This document shows, one piece after another, positions 35,956 to 48,800 of a stretch of DNA of 64,000 bases. Numbering within the stretch: the stretch's first letter is position 1; the number at the start of each line of letters is the position of its first letter. The DNA is from Siphonodentalium dalli. Lineage: Eukaryota; Mollusca; Scaphopoda; Gadilida; Siphonodentaliidae. Where the stretch lies: contig CP136064.1 of NCBI GenBank assembly GCA_032622095.1, forward strand, positions 110,040,004 to 110,104,003. Reading direction: 5' to 3'. A program made the position numbers and the translations under genes. The notes beneath the pieces were generated by a model that saw only the letters and a list, made by a program, of their open reading frames with translations, did not search any database and had not been told where the DNA came from.

Positions 35956-38900
35956 CTGAAAAGAACAAATAAACAAAATGCAATGCTGAAAGTATATGTC
36001 ATTTTATTGACCTTCCATAAATTTTGTGCATGATATTTAAATTGGTTCTGTGTGTATGCAGCCACATATTGTTTGTGATCATGATAACTTGATAAAATGT
36101 TATCCAATTTTAATAAAAATTTGGTGTTGGTATATATAATTGAATAATGCACCCAGGGCCGATAAGGTTCGGGGTGATTTATGTGGTTCTTTGATCCTGT
36201 CATCCGGCAGACATTCCGGATTTTCGGTACGATCCGTTCCGTATCGGCCGAACTTAAAAGTCCGCATTTTACATCCGCCCGGAATGCTGCCTCCTTCCGG
36301 TAACTAAAAAAAGCAATTCACTCTTGAATTATACGCATCGCGCTCCCTCCCTCCCCCCCTTGGAGCTCCATGCCCTGCTTTGTTCGGCGTCCCGAGTGGC
36401 ACGCCATATTCATTGTTCTGTGATGCCTGTTTTGTTTTGGGCCTAGGGCCCTGTGTGTTTGCATCTCGTTGCTGCTGTTTGTTTTCCCTTTCAGGTGCTG
36501 TGTCATCAGTGCCATTGATCCAGCCTTGGTGCGTCCTGCAGCGGTAACTTTGGTGTTACCTGCCCATACCACGGTGCTTAGCCATAGGGAGTTGGGCTGT
36601 CCAGTGGTCTCTACTGCCATTCCTGCGTCGCACTCGTTGGGCTTCTCCCTGTTGGCCGTGTGTGCTTATTGCTTAGGGCGCCTCATAGCAATTCTTGGGC
36701 GCCGGCTCCGAATCGTACCTTAGCTCGTCGGGCCATGCTCATGCCTGCGCTGTACAGCAGTATTTCTTCAGCGTTCTCTGCTTCGGCTTCTCGTCAGAGC
36801 GAAGGCTCTGCTTAATTGGTTTTCCATGCGTATGGGCTATCTGCAGGACAAGCTTATAATGTTGCATTAAAGCTGAGATCATACCCCACTCATGTGTTGT
36901 CGTTTAAATATTCTGTGCAGTAGTGGCAGGGCTGTCACTGGTGGGGGTAGTGTCTCTTGGATCTGAGTGATCACATAATGCGTTGAATATAGAGGATGCC
37001 CAATGAGTTTAAATATGTTGGGATATAAGATGTTATGAAACGAGTTTCATAAAATCTTATATCCCGAAATAGCCCGTTTAAGATATTGTATATCACATGA
37101 AGAAAAAAAATCAAAATCCTTAAAAGTAGCTGAAAATGCATACATTTATAGCCTTGGGTGAGACGCTTCACAATCGTATACAACAGTATGACACACTCTG
37201 GTGCTGGTGACAGCAAATATAGTCCCCAAATTTGCCTCCTTGTTTTTGTATATATTATCATTAGTGCAACAATGTTAGACAAGAATTTAACTTTTATGAG
37301 CAAAGCAATTATTTAGCATTATCTGGTGTTGGTGTCATGCATGGCTTTTCAAAATAAAATAATTATAGTCTGTTGTAAATAAAAACTGGTCTATTTGTTC
37401 ATAACAATTACAAAATAATGTAGATTTAGGCTGTAGAGATTAAATTCTGAGAAATAAAGTTGTTTCAGTCAGTTTTATGGGATTTATAAATCTAAACCTA
37501 AAGTTTGTATATAAGTTCAACTATAACACCAGCTGATAATACCCTATCATACAGTTTTCTTCAAACTTCATGTTTATACACCCCATAAACCTATTTCAGA
37601 CACCAGTTATTTCTCAAATGGTAAAAGTTCACAGATAATTTTGATATTTGACATTTTTTTCAATTATTGGAGTTCTACCCCTTTTGTGAAAATCTTGACA
37701 TGGGTCTACTCTGTCTATGAAACATTTGTTAAATTGGTATTCAGATACACACTCTCTTAGATTTCTGTTGTTATTTGCTGTTTTTTTGCATCTACTTACT
37801 TTAGTGAGCCTAGTTGTCTGGTTATGTTTCGAGGCAGAGGCAAAGAGTCATGGATGTACAAGTCGCCAACTAGGCCAATTCCTGAAATTCTTGGTTTTAT
37901 GATCTGTTTGAAATAAAAATTGAATTTATCATTATTTCAATGTAGCAAGGAATATATTCTTAATTTTAACTTGAATGGTGCATTTTTACAATACACTACA
38001 AAATTATGTAAGTACTATTGGAATTTGAACATTATTCTCTGCCATTTATGCAATGATGATCCTTACAGATTCTTTGCATAGTCGGAAAAAAAATTAAAGG
38101 AATGATGATACACAAATTATTCTTTCCACAGACTTGCTCCATCCACAAAATCTATTTTGATTCAAGTGTTGACTAATTCAAAGCTGCCATCACTTCTAGC
38201 AAACATTTTGAGCATTTCAATAAAGAAAAGAATTAAAAAATAGCCGCGAAATATCTATTCTATCATCAAATATAAATAGTGATTTGTGTAACTGAGCTAT
38301 GAACTCAGATGCAAGCTTCCGTAAGGTCTCACCATCAATCTCCAGTGCTGGTTGTCATACCAAGGAAGAACTATTCTTTTTAGTGTGCATAAGCTGTCCG
38401 TCTGAAAAAATACCAATTTATTTATCAAAGACTGGTAATTATCATGGTTTAATAGAATCATCCCAAACTAAAATTCATTTGTTCACAATTCCTCTAACTC
38501 TTATAAGAAATATTGCAATTAATTTATAAATGTATTTATGCCTGATTAGTAGCATGTACCATGTAAATGGTATCATTGATTAAATACTATTACACCTGAT
38601 TTTATGAATGGACATAACAGAGTGACAGCTTGCCACTTCTCATCACATGTTTATGTGACATGAATGATGTTGTATAGCATAAGAAGTATAAATATAGATA
38701 TACCATGTCATATTTTGGTCGTTCTTTGCCATTTATTACTTTCGACACTTTTCCTTCCATTATGCTTGACACAGCAAATGTGTCCATCGTCAAGAGCTCC
38801 TTCTGTATAAGATAAGATACTTTATATCATCCATTGCCAATACATGTTAATGATTCATTGAAGATGAATACATACAATATAATCAGTTTTAGAATTAAAT

Positions 38901-41900
38901 TGCTGTATGCCAAAAAATACAATACCAATATGTAACAACAAAATAATTTCAATAAGTTTCAAGCAACCAGAAGTTGCAAACCTGTATACCAGAACATAGA
39001 TGCATGGGTTTGTAATCAGGGGTGACCCTTATCTCTAAAATATTTGTTTTATCTTTGTATTAACATATCTTACAATTATCATTTTAAAGTGAAAATTCTG
39101 TGATTCCCTGATGGTAAATTCTATAGTAATTATGTGCAGCTTAGACGTTATTCTTATTTACCTGCTCATATTTGCTGTATATTGTTGAAACGATCTGGAG
39201 AAACACATTCATTATCTGTAAAAGCCAATCCAAGAAAACATGTGTAACTGGTAATGAGAATTTATTATAAACCACAGGTCTGCAGGAGAATGTTCTGCAT
39301 GCAATTGATGTATAGGGTACAATATGTATTACAAATAATTATAATTGAAATTGAAATTTGTCTGAGACCAAGATTGCGGATTCAAACTTAAAAACTGCAA
39401 ACTTTTACTTTGGCATTGTAGTATGGTTCAAGGAAATTAATCATTATTTGTTGCCATAGAAAATTCATGCTACTTTTAATTTTGAGTATTTATAACTTAA
39501 TAAACCTAACTTTTTGTCAGTTTAATTTGAAAATTTTCTGAGCATCAGGGCATTAAAAACCTCACTTATTTTTCCATTTTCTTACTTTTGTTTATTTAAA
39601 GTTTAACTTCATGTGGCCTTACCTGGTCATTAAGCCATCCTTGTCGAAATTTGGGAGAAAATTTTTCACATATTTTTCGTTCATCCGGTGTAACATTTAA
39701 TGACAATGTTTTTAGGTCAGTCATCAACACTGGTATATCATTGAAAATGGCTACTGGAATCTTCAAAGCCTCCATAGCATCATCAGGTTTTGGGAATTCG
39801 CTATAGTTGTCGTCATCCTTGATGAGATCAAATTGAAGGTATGATACCTGTATAAATAAAGGAACAAGTATTCAGAGTTTTTCTCTTTTATTTTTTGCTT
39901 TTTGATTAATCATTCGAAAAATTCATTCCTGTTTACAATTAACTCTTTTCCTGCCATCGGTGCAATAAACTCCTGATAAATGTAGTGATTCAAATAAAGT
40001 CGATTTGACAACTTCGTGTGCTTCACCGATTGTTTCCAATGCAACTAGACCACCACAAAAGGCTGTGAATTTATATACTACTAGCTGGTGGACCCGACTT
40101 CGTCCGGGCTGTTTCCCCTCTGCTTTTCGGCGAATTGCGCAATTTGACCTTGAATTGACCATTTTTAAGGTCAAGGTCAGGTCGAGGTCACAATTTGACC
40201 CGTCCAAAACACACCCCGGACAAAAGGACCTTACAAAAGTACCCGTCGAAATTGAATTTGACCCATCCAAAACACTCCTTGGACAAAAGTAACCCTATGT
40301 ATCAAATGTTGTCGAAATCCCATCAAAATTTGCGATTTTGACCTTGAAATGACAATTTTGAAGGTCAAGGTCATGTCTGGGTCACGAGATACGAGTTCAA
40401 GGTCACTTGAATGTCAAGGTCACGCCGCACAGGCAAACGGATAGGGCCGTGTTACTCCTCGGGTCAACCTACACCAACACCCCGAAAATGGTGGAAATCG
40501 GACCAGCGGATACCGAGATACATGTTCAAGGTCATTTGAAAGGTCAAGGTCATGACACACAGGCATACGGTTGTGACGAAATTGCTCAGCGCCTCAAACT
40601 ACCCGTTTCCACCAAATTTGGTGGAAATCGGCTCAGCGGATCCCGAGATATGAGTTCAAGGTCACGCCGCACAAGCAATTGGCGCCTCAAACTGCCCCCA
40701 AATACCAAATTTGGTCAAAATCGGCCCAGCCGAGATACAGGTCACTGGTTTGAAGGTCAAGGTCATGCCACACAGGCAAATGGATGGGCCTATTTTTGTC
40801 CTCGGGTCGAATTACGTGCCCGTACCAAGTTTCGTCGAAATCGGTTGGGCCGTTTTCGAGTCCATCGCGGCCACACACACACACACACAGAGACAAACTT
40901 TCCTCAAGTATATAGTAGATATATTTTATAATATATATAGTACATTTGCTTATTGTTTTTATTTTCGGTCCATTTTTTAAATTTCAAAATGTGGCAAAAG
41001 AAAATCTTGGTTTGGAGTAAAGTAGTAAAATAAAATATGAAATGGCAAAAATAAATTCCCAAATGGCAAAAGTGTTGGCAACTGGAAATTTTGGGCCAGC
41101 GCGAACACTAGTAAATCCAGAATTATGGAAGTATCCCAAATTAACACACAAGACATGACATTTTTTGTCAGTTTTGGACAATATTTCCAACTTACCTTCG
41201 GCTGACTAAGCTTCAATAATTCCTGCTTTAAGTTGTCTCCTGTCCACACCTTCTCCCTTTGAGATATAATAAATGTTATGGATGTGTTATTACAAACTGG
41301 TTTTCTTCAGTTTACTAGGGTTTGTAGAATTAACTACGTTAAAAATGCAGCCATCAACAAAAAAACCTGTTAGAAACAAATTTAAATCGCACAGGAACCA
41401 AACTAACTGTTCATTCCCTTCTGTATTTGCTTTTCTCAAACCCCAGGATAAAAAAAAAACATCTTAGTTTGAAGCTGTCCTCAGATTTTAGTCATTGAAA
41501 ATGACGCTGACTTGGGATTTCCCGGAATGTCTTACTTAGCCCAAATTATTCACATTAAACGACAAATAAAACATGTTAATTGTGTTTTGTCAGCTATAAT
41601 ACAATGTCCAAAATATAATGTTACCTGAACTATTGTTGCAATATGATTTTTGAAATGTAGACTGATATTTAATCAATGATTTGTTTCAATTTTCCACATC
41701 ACTTTCCTGGTTTCTGTCAGATGGTGCTTTTGCAGGCGATCAAAGAATAACTTTCCAAATTTATAGAAAATTTGAAAACTTAACTTACATTAATTACCTC
41801 ATTAATGACAAAACTATCATTCATCCCATTCCACTCTCTTTTGATTGGCTGAGGGTGGGTCACATGGCAGGCCACATATCACTTGTTACCCTAGAGGGTA

Positions 41901-44900
41901 ACTTTTCGAAACCCTAGAGGGTAACTTTTCGAAACATGTTGACCGCTCAGCAAAGATGATGATATCCAAAAATAATCTGTACTAATTGATGAAAAGTAAT
42001 TGGTGGGCTGTATAGCGCCACAAATATTGCATATTAGGTGAGCTATAAACTTCTTATATTTTTGCTTATTTACTTACTTCGCAATCTGTCTGCACATGGC
42101 ACAGACAAATGTATTTATTTTCCAGCATAACTTTATATCTATAAAATTTGGTCCTAACTCATTCCAACCAATCAGTTTGTGACATACGATACATCTTAAG
42201 TGTGCAACACTCTCCCTGTAAAATAAGTAAACACATAGAAAGATTTTTGTTGTAATTACTTGAGCAAACAATTCATTGGTGTTAGATTTTGTTATGTAGG
42301 GGCTTCATGTGACCATCATAGATTGGGGAACTGAAATCCTGGTCCAGTCCAAAAATTGCAATATTTGCTTCTTATACCTTGGAACCTCGATATGTTATGA
42401 TTCATGATATATTCAAATGACATGTGCTCAGTCAGTGTATTTGAAAGAACAAATATATGAAATGATACAGAGCAACTTCGGCATAATGTGGCACACCACA
42501 AAGGTTTATAACACAAATCATGCTATGTATGAACTAATTACGGTTCCAGTGTCTATGTAAATTAACCTTGCATGATATATCTGCATTCTATATGGGACAA
42601 AATTATTTTACACAAAAGGTCATAAAATGTATATAGTACATGTTCATTTATAGTAAAATAGAACATTTTGGTAGAAAAACCTCTTTTGTAGCATGAAAGG
42701 TGACTAAATGGAAACTTTTGAAGTTGCTCACAAGTTTTGAATTAAACGTCCCCAAGTTTTGAAGAAAATCAAGATAAGCGGTGACCCGCTTGTTGTTAGA
42801 TCCTCTTCACCCTCCTCTTTTCTAATCTGTCATATAACTTATAATGTTCAATGTCTTATTTCATGTATTAATTGAGGGTAGAAATAAATATTGTTTAAAC
42901 CAAGATTTTATAACCTCTTTAGTAAAAACAGGTAACCAATTTTGAAGTGAAAATTGCCAGCTCTGGTAGTGAAAAATGAAGGCCAAAAGTTGTAAATTGT
43001 AAAATCACCAGCTTTCTATGTATTGTGTTTATCAAAATAATTAAAATATATTAAATACTGTTCAATTTGGTACATGGATAAAACAAAAATTCTTCAGCGA
43101 CCATTCATCTTACAATGTTTATACCAAATATGTTCAGAATGACATTTAAACAATATCCATAAAATTTATTCAAGCCTTTTAAAAAATCTACTTTTGATTT
43201 GGTCTGCCATTCTGCTGGCGTTTGGGCGGTCACAAGTTTATTATCTATTTATTACCTGTCATCTGTTTCACTGTGGTGTTCTTGGGTATCCTGTCGTTGT
43301 GTCTCTTGTTGTTTGATCTCTTGTTGTTGGTCCTTTTGTCGTATACTTGCCGATTCTTTATTTCTTCTGTAGTAAACGAAATAGGCGCCTTCCTGTTAGA
43401 AATAAATTTCTTAAATAATATTGCCATGAATATTTTAAATTGAGTTATGATCTTTTGGATTCCATGCCACTTATATAAGTGTAAGACACTAATAGGTTGA
43501 CATTCCATAATATCAATTTTATAAATTAAGGAAAAAGCTATTGAAAATGGTTATGGGAAACATGGTCTCAATCCTGATAGTCTGGCTAAATCAAAATTGT
43601 AATAAAACATTGACTGACAGGGTATGTGGCAATTTTCCAGTTATTATACTCTAGAATATTGAGAATGAATACATAGGCTGTATAACATGAAAAGGTATTA
43701 CCCATTCTTAACCCTTTCAGTGCCAGGGGCTGATCTCATCGGCCCTAATTTACGGTCTGTAAAATCGGCCCTAAAAAAAACATTGTTTTTTTTTTTTTAG
43801 ATTATTTTGGGTTTATTTTTTTGGGTATGCTTAAGCATGCTATAGCAAATTTAAAAACAAACTGAATAAAACCTTAGGGGCATGTTATAACTCAAAACAA
43901 TCACCAAGTATTCATAGTAATAATTTTGATGCCCATGAAAAACGTAAGTTTCCCTGGCACTAAACCTACAAAATAAGTCTGGCACTGAAAGAGTATATAT
44001 AAGAAAAAATGATTAAAATTGTAAAAAAAAATGTAAAAAATAATAACAGGTTGCCTCGCATATATAAGAGAATGTATTGGCACAGGGTATATGGGTTGAT
44101 ACAAAAATCGGACCTGGCACTGAAAGGGTTAACAGAATGAAATTTAATTTCTTTTAAAAGCCCTCCTGGTGCCAAACCTGTGGTTGAGATATTTGATCAG
44201 ACGGACGAATGTAATCCAATATACATATAATATGTATTTTATTGAGCTTAATTTGATACCCATTTCCTGCATTGTACTTTAGTATTATTTCGGCGTGCCC
44301 ATAGAAGCAGAGCCAAAAAGGGTGAGATGGCCTATGTTCAAATCATTTATGCTAGGAGGGTGGGTCACTCCATTTTCTTATGCCTGATTTGAAGAAAAAA
44401 ACAGTCATTATGTAAATGGATTGAAACGGTTTATGACCAAAGTCAACTGAATGAGTTTGAATATAGCTCCAGTTTCATGATTATTGCCACAGTTATGTTT
44501 CTTGTCATGGTCCAACAGGAATACATTGTTTTATCACCAGACAATGCTCTTGTTTTCATTTGACCAGTTGGGGGGATTGTATTACACCTCCTCAGATTTT
44601 CAGGCATCTTTGGAAATGCAAACATGTTTTGTTACATGGAATTATCTTTAAATTAATGGTACCAATCTAATACTTGGTGTGATAATTATAGCATGCACTC
44701 AAAAACTATATAAATGTATAGGGTTGATATCTTTTGAAAGACTTACTTGTATGTGCTGACTCTCTATAAAATTGGCTGCGTGTTCTGTGACCTGTGAGTC
44801 ATTATACTCCAATACGGATTTTCCATGAATCCCAAGAGAGATATCTGGGTATTGAAAAGTATAATCTGCTTTAATGAATGTCATCTTCTAAATATATTAA

Positions 44901-45823
44901 TATCAAGTGTTCGTGTATGTGTATTTGTAACTCTGTCACAAGTTTGTGCGTGTTTGTCAAATATCACCCATATGTCCAAGTGACCTAAAACTTGGCCCAC
45001 CAGATATCTCCTAAAACACAGCATGCAACATTTTGTCTATCGGCTGCATACAATCCTAGAAATAATGTGTTTCCTGATTGGAAAATCGTAATCGTAAGTA
45101 ATTTTCCTTAATTTGCTCAGAGCATGTTAGGCTTTATGTCTTCCCTATAGATATCGGACCACAGTATATTCAGCATGTGCAACAATCGTAGTTGTATGAG
45201 GGTTATAAATTATAATAGTTTTTTTGATAATCCGGGTTTTATTTCAAGCCTGATGAAGAACATTTATGAATACCCCCCTCCTATTATTATCAATTGACAT
45301 GGAATTAGTTTGACTATTGTAAAAAGTTGTCATTTTTGACAATGCATTATTTATTGCATTCTGTCATTTCCAAGTGAGAAATATATTATATATGTATGTG
45401 ATATCGTTGTGTATTTCATTAGAAATTTCTTATTTGTGGTTATTGATTATGTATGTGAAATACCATGGTTTTATCTTCATTACTTACAGTGTCCTTCTTT
45501 CAGAGTATTCCCGTAGTGGCACTGGATAAGAAAAAACATTTGTGGGGTTGTAGGTAACATATGTAGAACACAACTGAGTTGTGATGTTACCTTGCAAGAC
45601 AAAAGAGTGTCATGATTAAATTGCACACAGTAATGTTATAGCCTTATATGTTCAAATGCAAAATGAGAAGATAGTGCTATGATATTTAATGACTGTATGG
45701 CCAAAAAAAAAAGTTTTGGTTCTCAGGCTCCGCCGCATTGAATAAAAACGGCCGCATTAATAGGCCTTTTTATTGCAATGCCTCATGTTGTGACAAAAAA
45801 AGTTTCGAAAAAATTAATTTAAA

Positions 45824-45854
<31 letters not shown>

Positions 45855-48800
45855 TATAACCATGTCCATAGCAGATATGTGTTGAATATTAGTGTTCATT
45901 GAGCTCTAACATGTAATGTGTTAAAAGTGACTTGCAGACTTACAACATGAATTAGATGACTACAATTAAGAAAATGATTAGCTGATCCTCATGCTCTTCT
46001 TACAATTAGTCATTGTGAACTAACTTATACTAATTGTAACTTTATACAATTGAAAGGCACAGTACTAAATTCAGGATCACATATTGGAATGGAGAGGTAT
46101 CAGTTTTTAGACAACAATAACAGTAGTTAATGTCAGGTGCATTATATAATGTTAGGTAATCCCAGTCATACACTGGTAGTACAATGTCATTTTTATGTAA
46201 GATTAAATGAGTTTATATGCATAACAGTTCCCTCTACATTTCTGGTTATTACTAGACAGAGGAAGGTATCTTTGTCCATGCTTACTATGCGCAGAAAAAA
46301 ATAAAAATAAAACCCTCCCTCCCTCATTGATTTGAAAAAAAAATTGCCCGAGAACCGAAACACTTTTTTTTTTGGCCTATGACTTCTATATTAAATGTTG
46401 AAAGAAATAAAACCATACATATATGTACAAATTCCTGTGTACATACACCCACAAGAGTTTTCTGAAATAATTAGGTGTGTTGTGTCAAAAATAATACATT
46501 TGGTACTGTTTGGTAACTTTTATTCCTACATAAAACCCTTTGTTTTTATTTCTACTTGTATTAGATTTTCTATCTGGTCATGTTTGCTTCCTTAGTGGAT
46601 AACAATTCAAAATGAATTTTCTTTACCTGGACAGCCTTAAGGTCATACTCTCCCGACTGGGTCTGTGTTTTCATTAATAGCCTCCTATAAATAAAAATTA
46701 GATCTTTATGAAATATCCTTATATGGTCAGGTGAATCAAAAATGAGTTAGATTTTTATCCCACCTGAATGTCATAGAATTTCATACATATTATTGGTGTT
46801 ACTTCTAGATGTGAGCTATTGAATTGCTCCATTTTTGTGTAAAAAAAGATGGTCACAACAAGCCATCTTTGATTTAAGATAAAATGACCACTACCAGTCA
46901 CCTTGATTTTTATGCGCCCATATAAAAAAGGGATATATTATGTTATGTGTACAAATTTTAATTATGGTTGCATTTCATCATTCAATACATAACCACATTC
47001 TAATGTCCCCTCATCACGGCCTGATTGTCCTGAAATATTCAACAGCCATCTTGGTTTTCGTATCAGATATGTATTACATTTTTTGGCCAACAATAGGGCT
47101 ATATTGCAACTCTGTATGTTGGAGTTTCGCTTACTTAGAAAAGCCTGAAAACAATCAATAATATTTGTATTGTCGAACCTTAATTTAAAAATAGCTTCCC
47201 TACCTTGAGAGTGCCACAGCATCAGTATTCTTTTGTTCACTACCACTATACGCGAATCGAGGAATTTGCAAAATTAGATATCTTGGCAAACAATTCATAT
47301 CGATAGCTCTCTTCATCTGGTTTGTATTTTGTTTGCACCGTACACAGTTCCTGAAATACAATTTTATGATTGTCACCGACGATGTATATAGTAACAGTAT
47401 TATGAGATGATATTAGAAATACGATTACACTTCCGATACAACACTAGATTGGAACAGTTTTTTTTTATCCCTCCCCAACTTCCTTTCCAGTAGTTATAAA
47501 GTGTGACATTCCATATAAACATTCATATAAATTTGGACTAAAATGTATGTGTAATTTGTTCTGCTACATGTGGTCATACATACATTTGAAAAAAATGAAT
47601 CTAATTTTGAATTGATTAAAGTGTGTTCTTCGTCATATAGCAGACAATACAAGCTCCACTCACATCAAGAACAATAAAGCATACCTTACATAAATAAAGC
47701 AATATATTTTTCTATTTCTACTTACACTTCTTCATGTATCCAAGCACGCTCAAACAATTCACTGATCATTTCTTGCACCGATTTTGCCATTGTTAGTTGA
47801 ATACCTGATATGTTGTCAGAAATAGTGTTTTGGTGTGCCTAAAATATATATTTGATATGTTAGGTTTTATAGAAAGGTATTCCCTTGAATTGTAGAACTA
47901 TATTAAATATTTTATGTTTTTTTAAAGCAGTTGGCACAATTCTATATCAGCATATTGGGGAACATAAAGGGTCACAAAGACTTTAGTGTTTTTTAGGTGA
48001 CAAAAGGAACAAAGTTTGATAACTTTTGAGGTCTATATGTTGTTTTGAAGAGGAGTAAATTATGCTAAGAAAATTCCATTCACTTTAACAATACAACTCA
48101 ATAATACCAACACAATCCGCATTCAAAGGTATATAATAATGTGTATGGAATGCTTACCATAATGTAGTACATGTGACACAATAACATGTCATGTTAATAA
48201 ATTAACTAAATATACTACTACTACTTATGATCTTAATATTGAACATTTTATATCAGTCTGTATTTTACAATGGTCACAGCTTATACATATTTAAATGAGA
48301 AATGCAGTTGTGGTCAGTTATATTCAACAATTTTTATTGATAAATGAATGTGTTACCTTTATAATACAACTATATTAATAGACTCACCACTGGGTGACCA
48401 GACCTGACTCTGAATAAGGTTATCTGAAAATTTACTTTGATATACTAACTGTTTCACAAACTTGGCATACACGCTCATATGTCACCTCCAGTTGATCGAA
48501 GCAGCCAATCTCTGTTAAGCCTTCCACAAAGTAGAGGAGGAACTCATGTGGGTCATGCTCTTGTGTGGCACTGAACCCCAGCTTTCGTAATTCTTCCTGT
48601 TACGGAAACAAAAATGTTTTAGAATAAAGCACTCCAAAAACATAATTGTAAATTGCTTAGGCCATTAATTTAAAAGTCTTGGTGTAGAAATCTTTGCCCC
48701 ACAGGTAAGACATTCACAACATAACACCTGATTGTGTTTTTGTATTACCCATATTAATTTTTTAAAACTCACTGAATGTAATAATTATTGTATTCTTGGT

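Noticed and set aside
36971-37303. 110-codon minus-strand open frame
   Set aside because: Hydrophobic, AT-driven frame in the last intron that runs over a hairpin; no domain, and splice phase does not fit the large gene.
40407-40931. 174-codon open frame on the plus strand
   Set aside because: It lies wholly in a dispersed repeat; the peptide repeats KFG.NR-type phrases from the GGTCAAGGTCA modules and has no domain.
44443-44625. Minus-strand frame between exons 20 and 21 as an extra exon
   Set aside because: Exons 20 and 21 already join in phase 0 and give the expected USP C-terminal sequence; this frame has no USP similarity.
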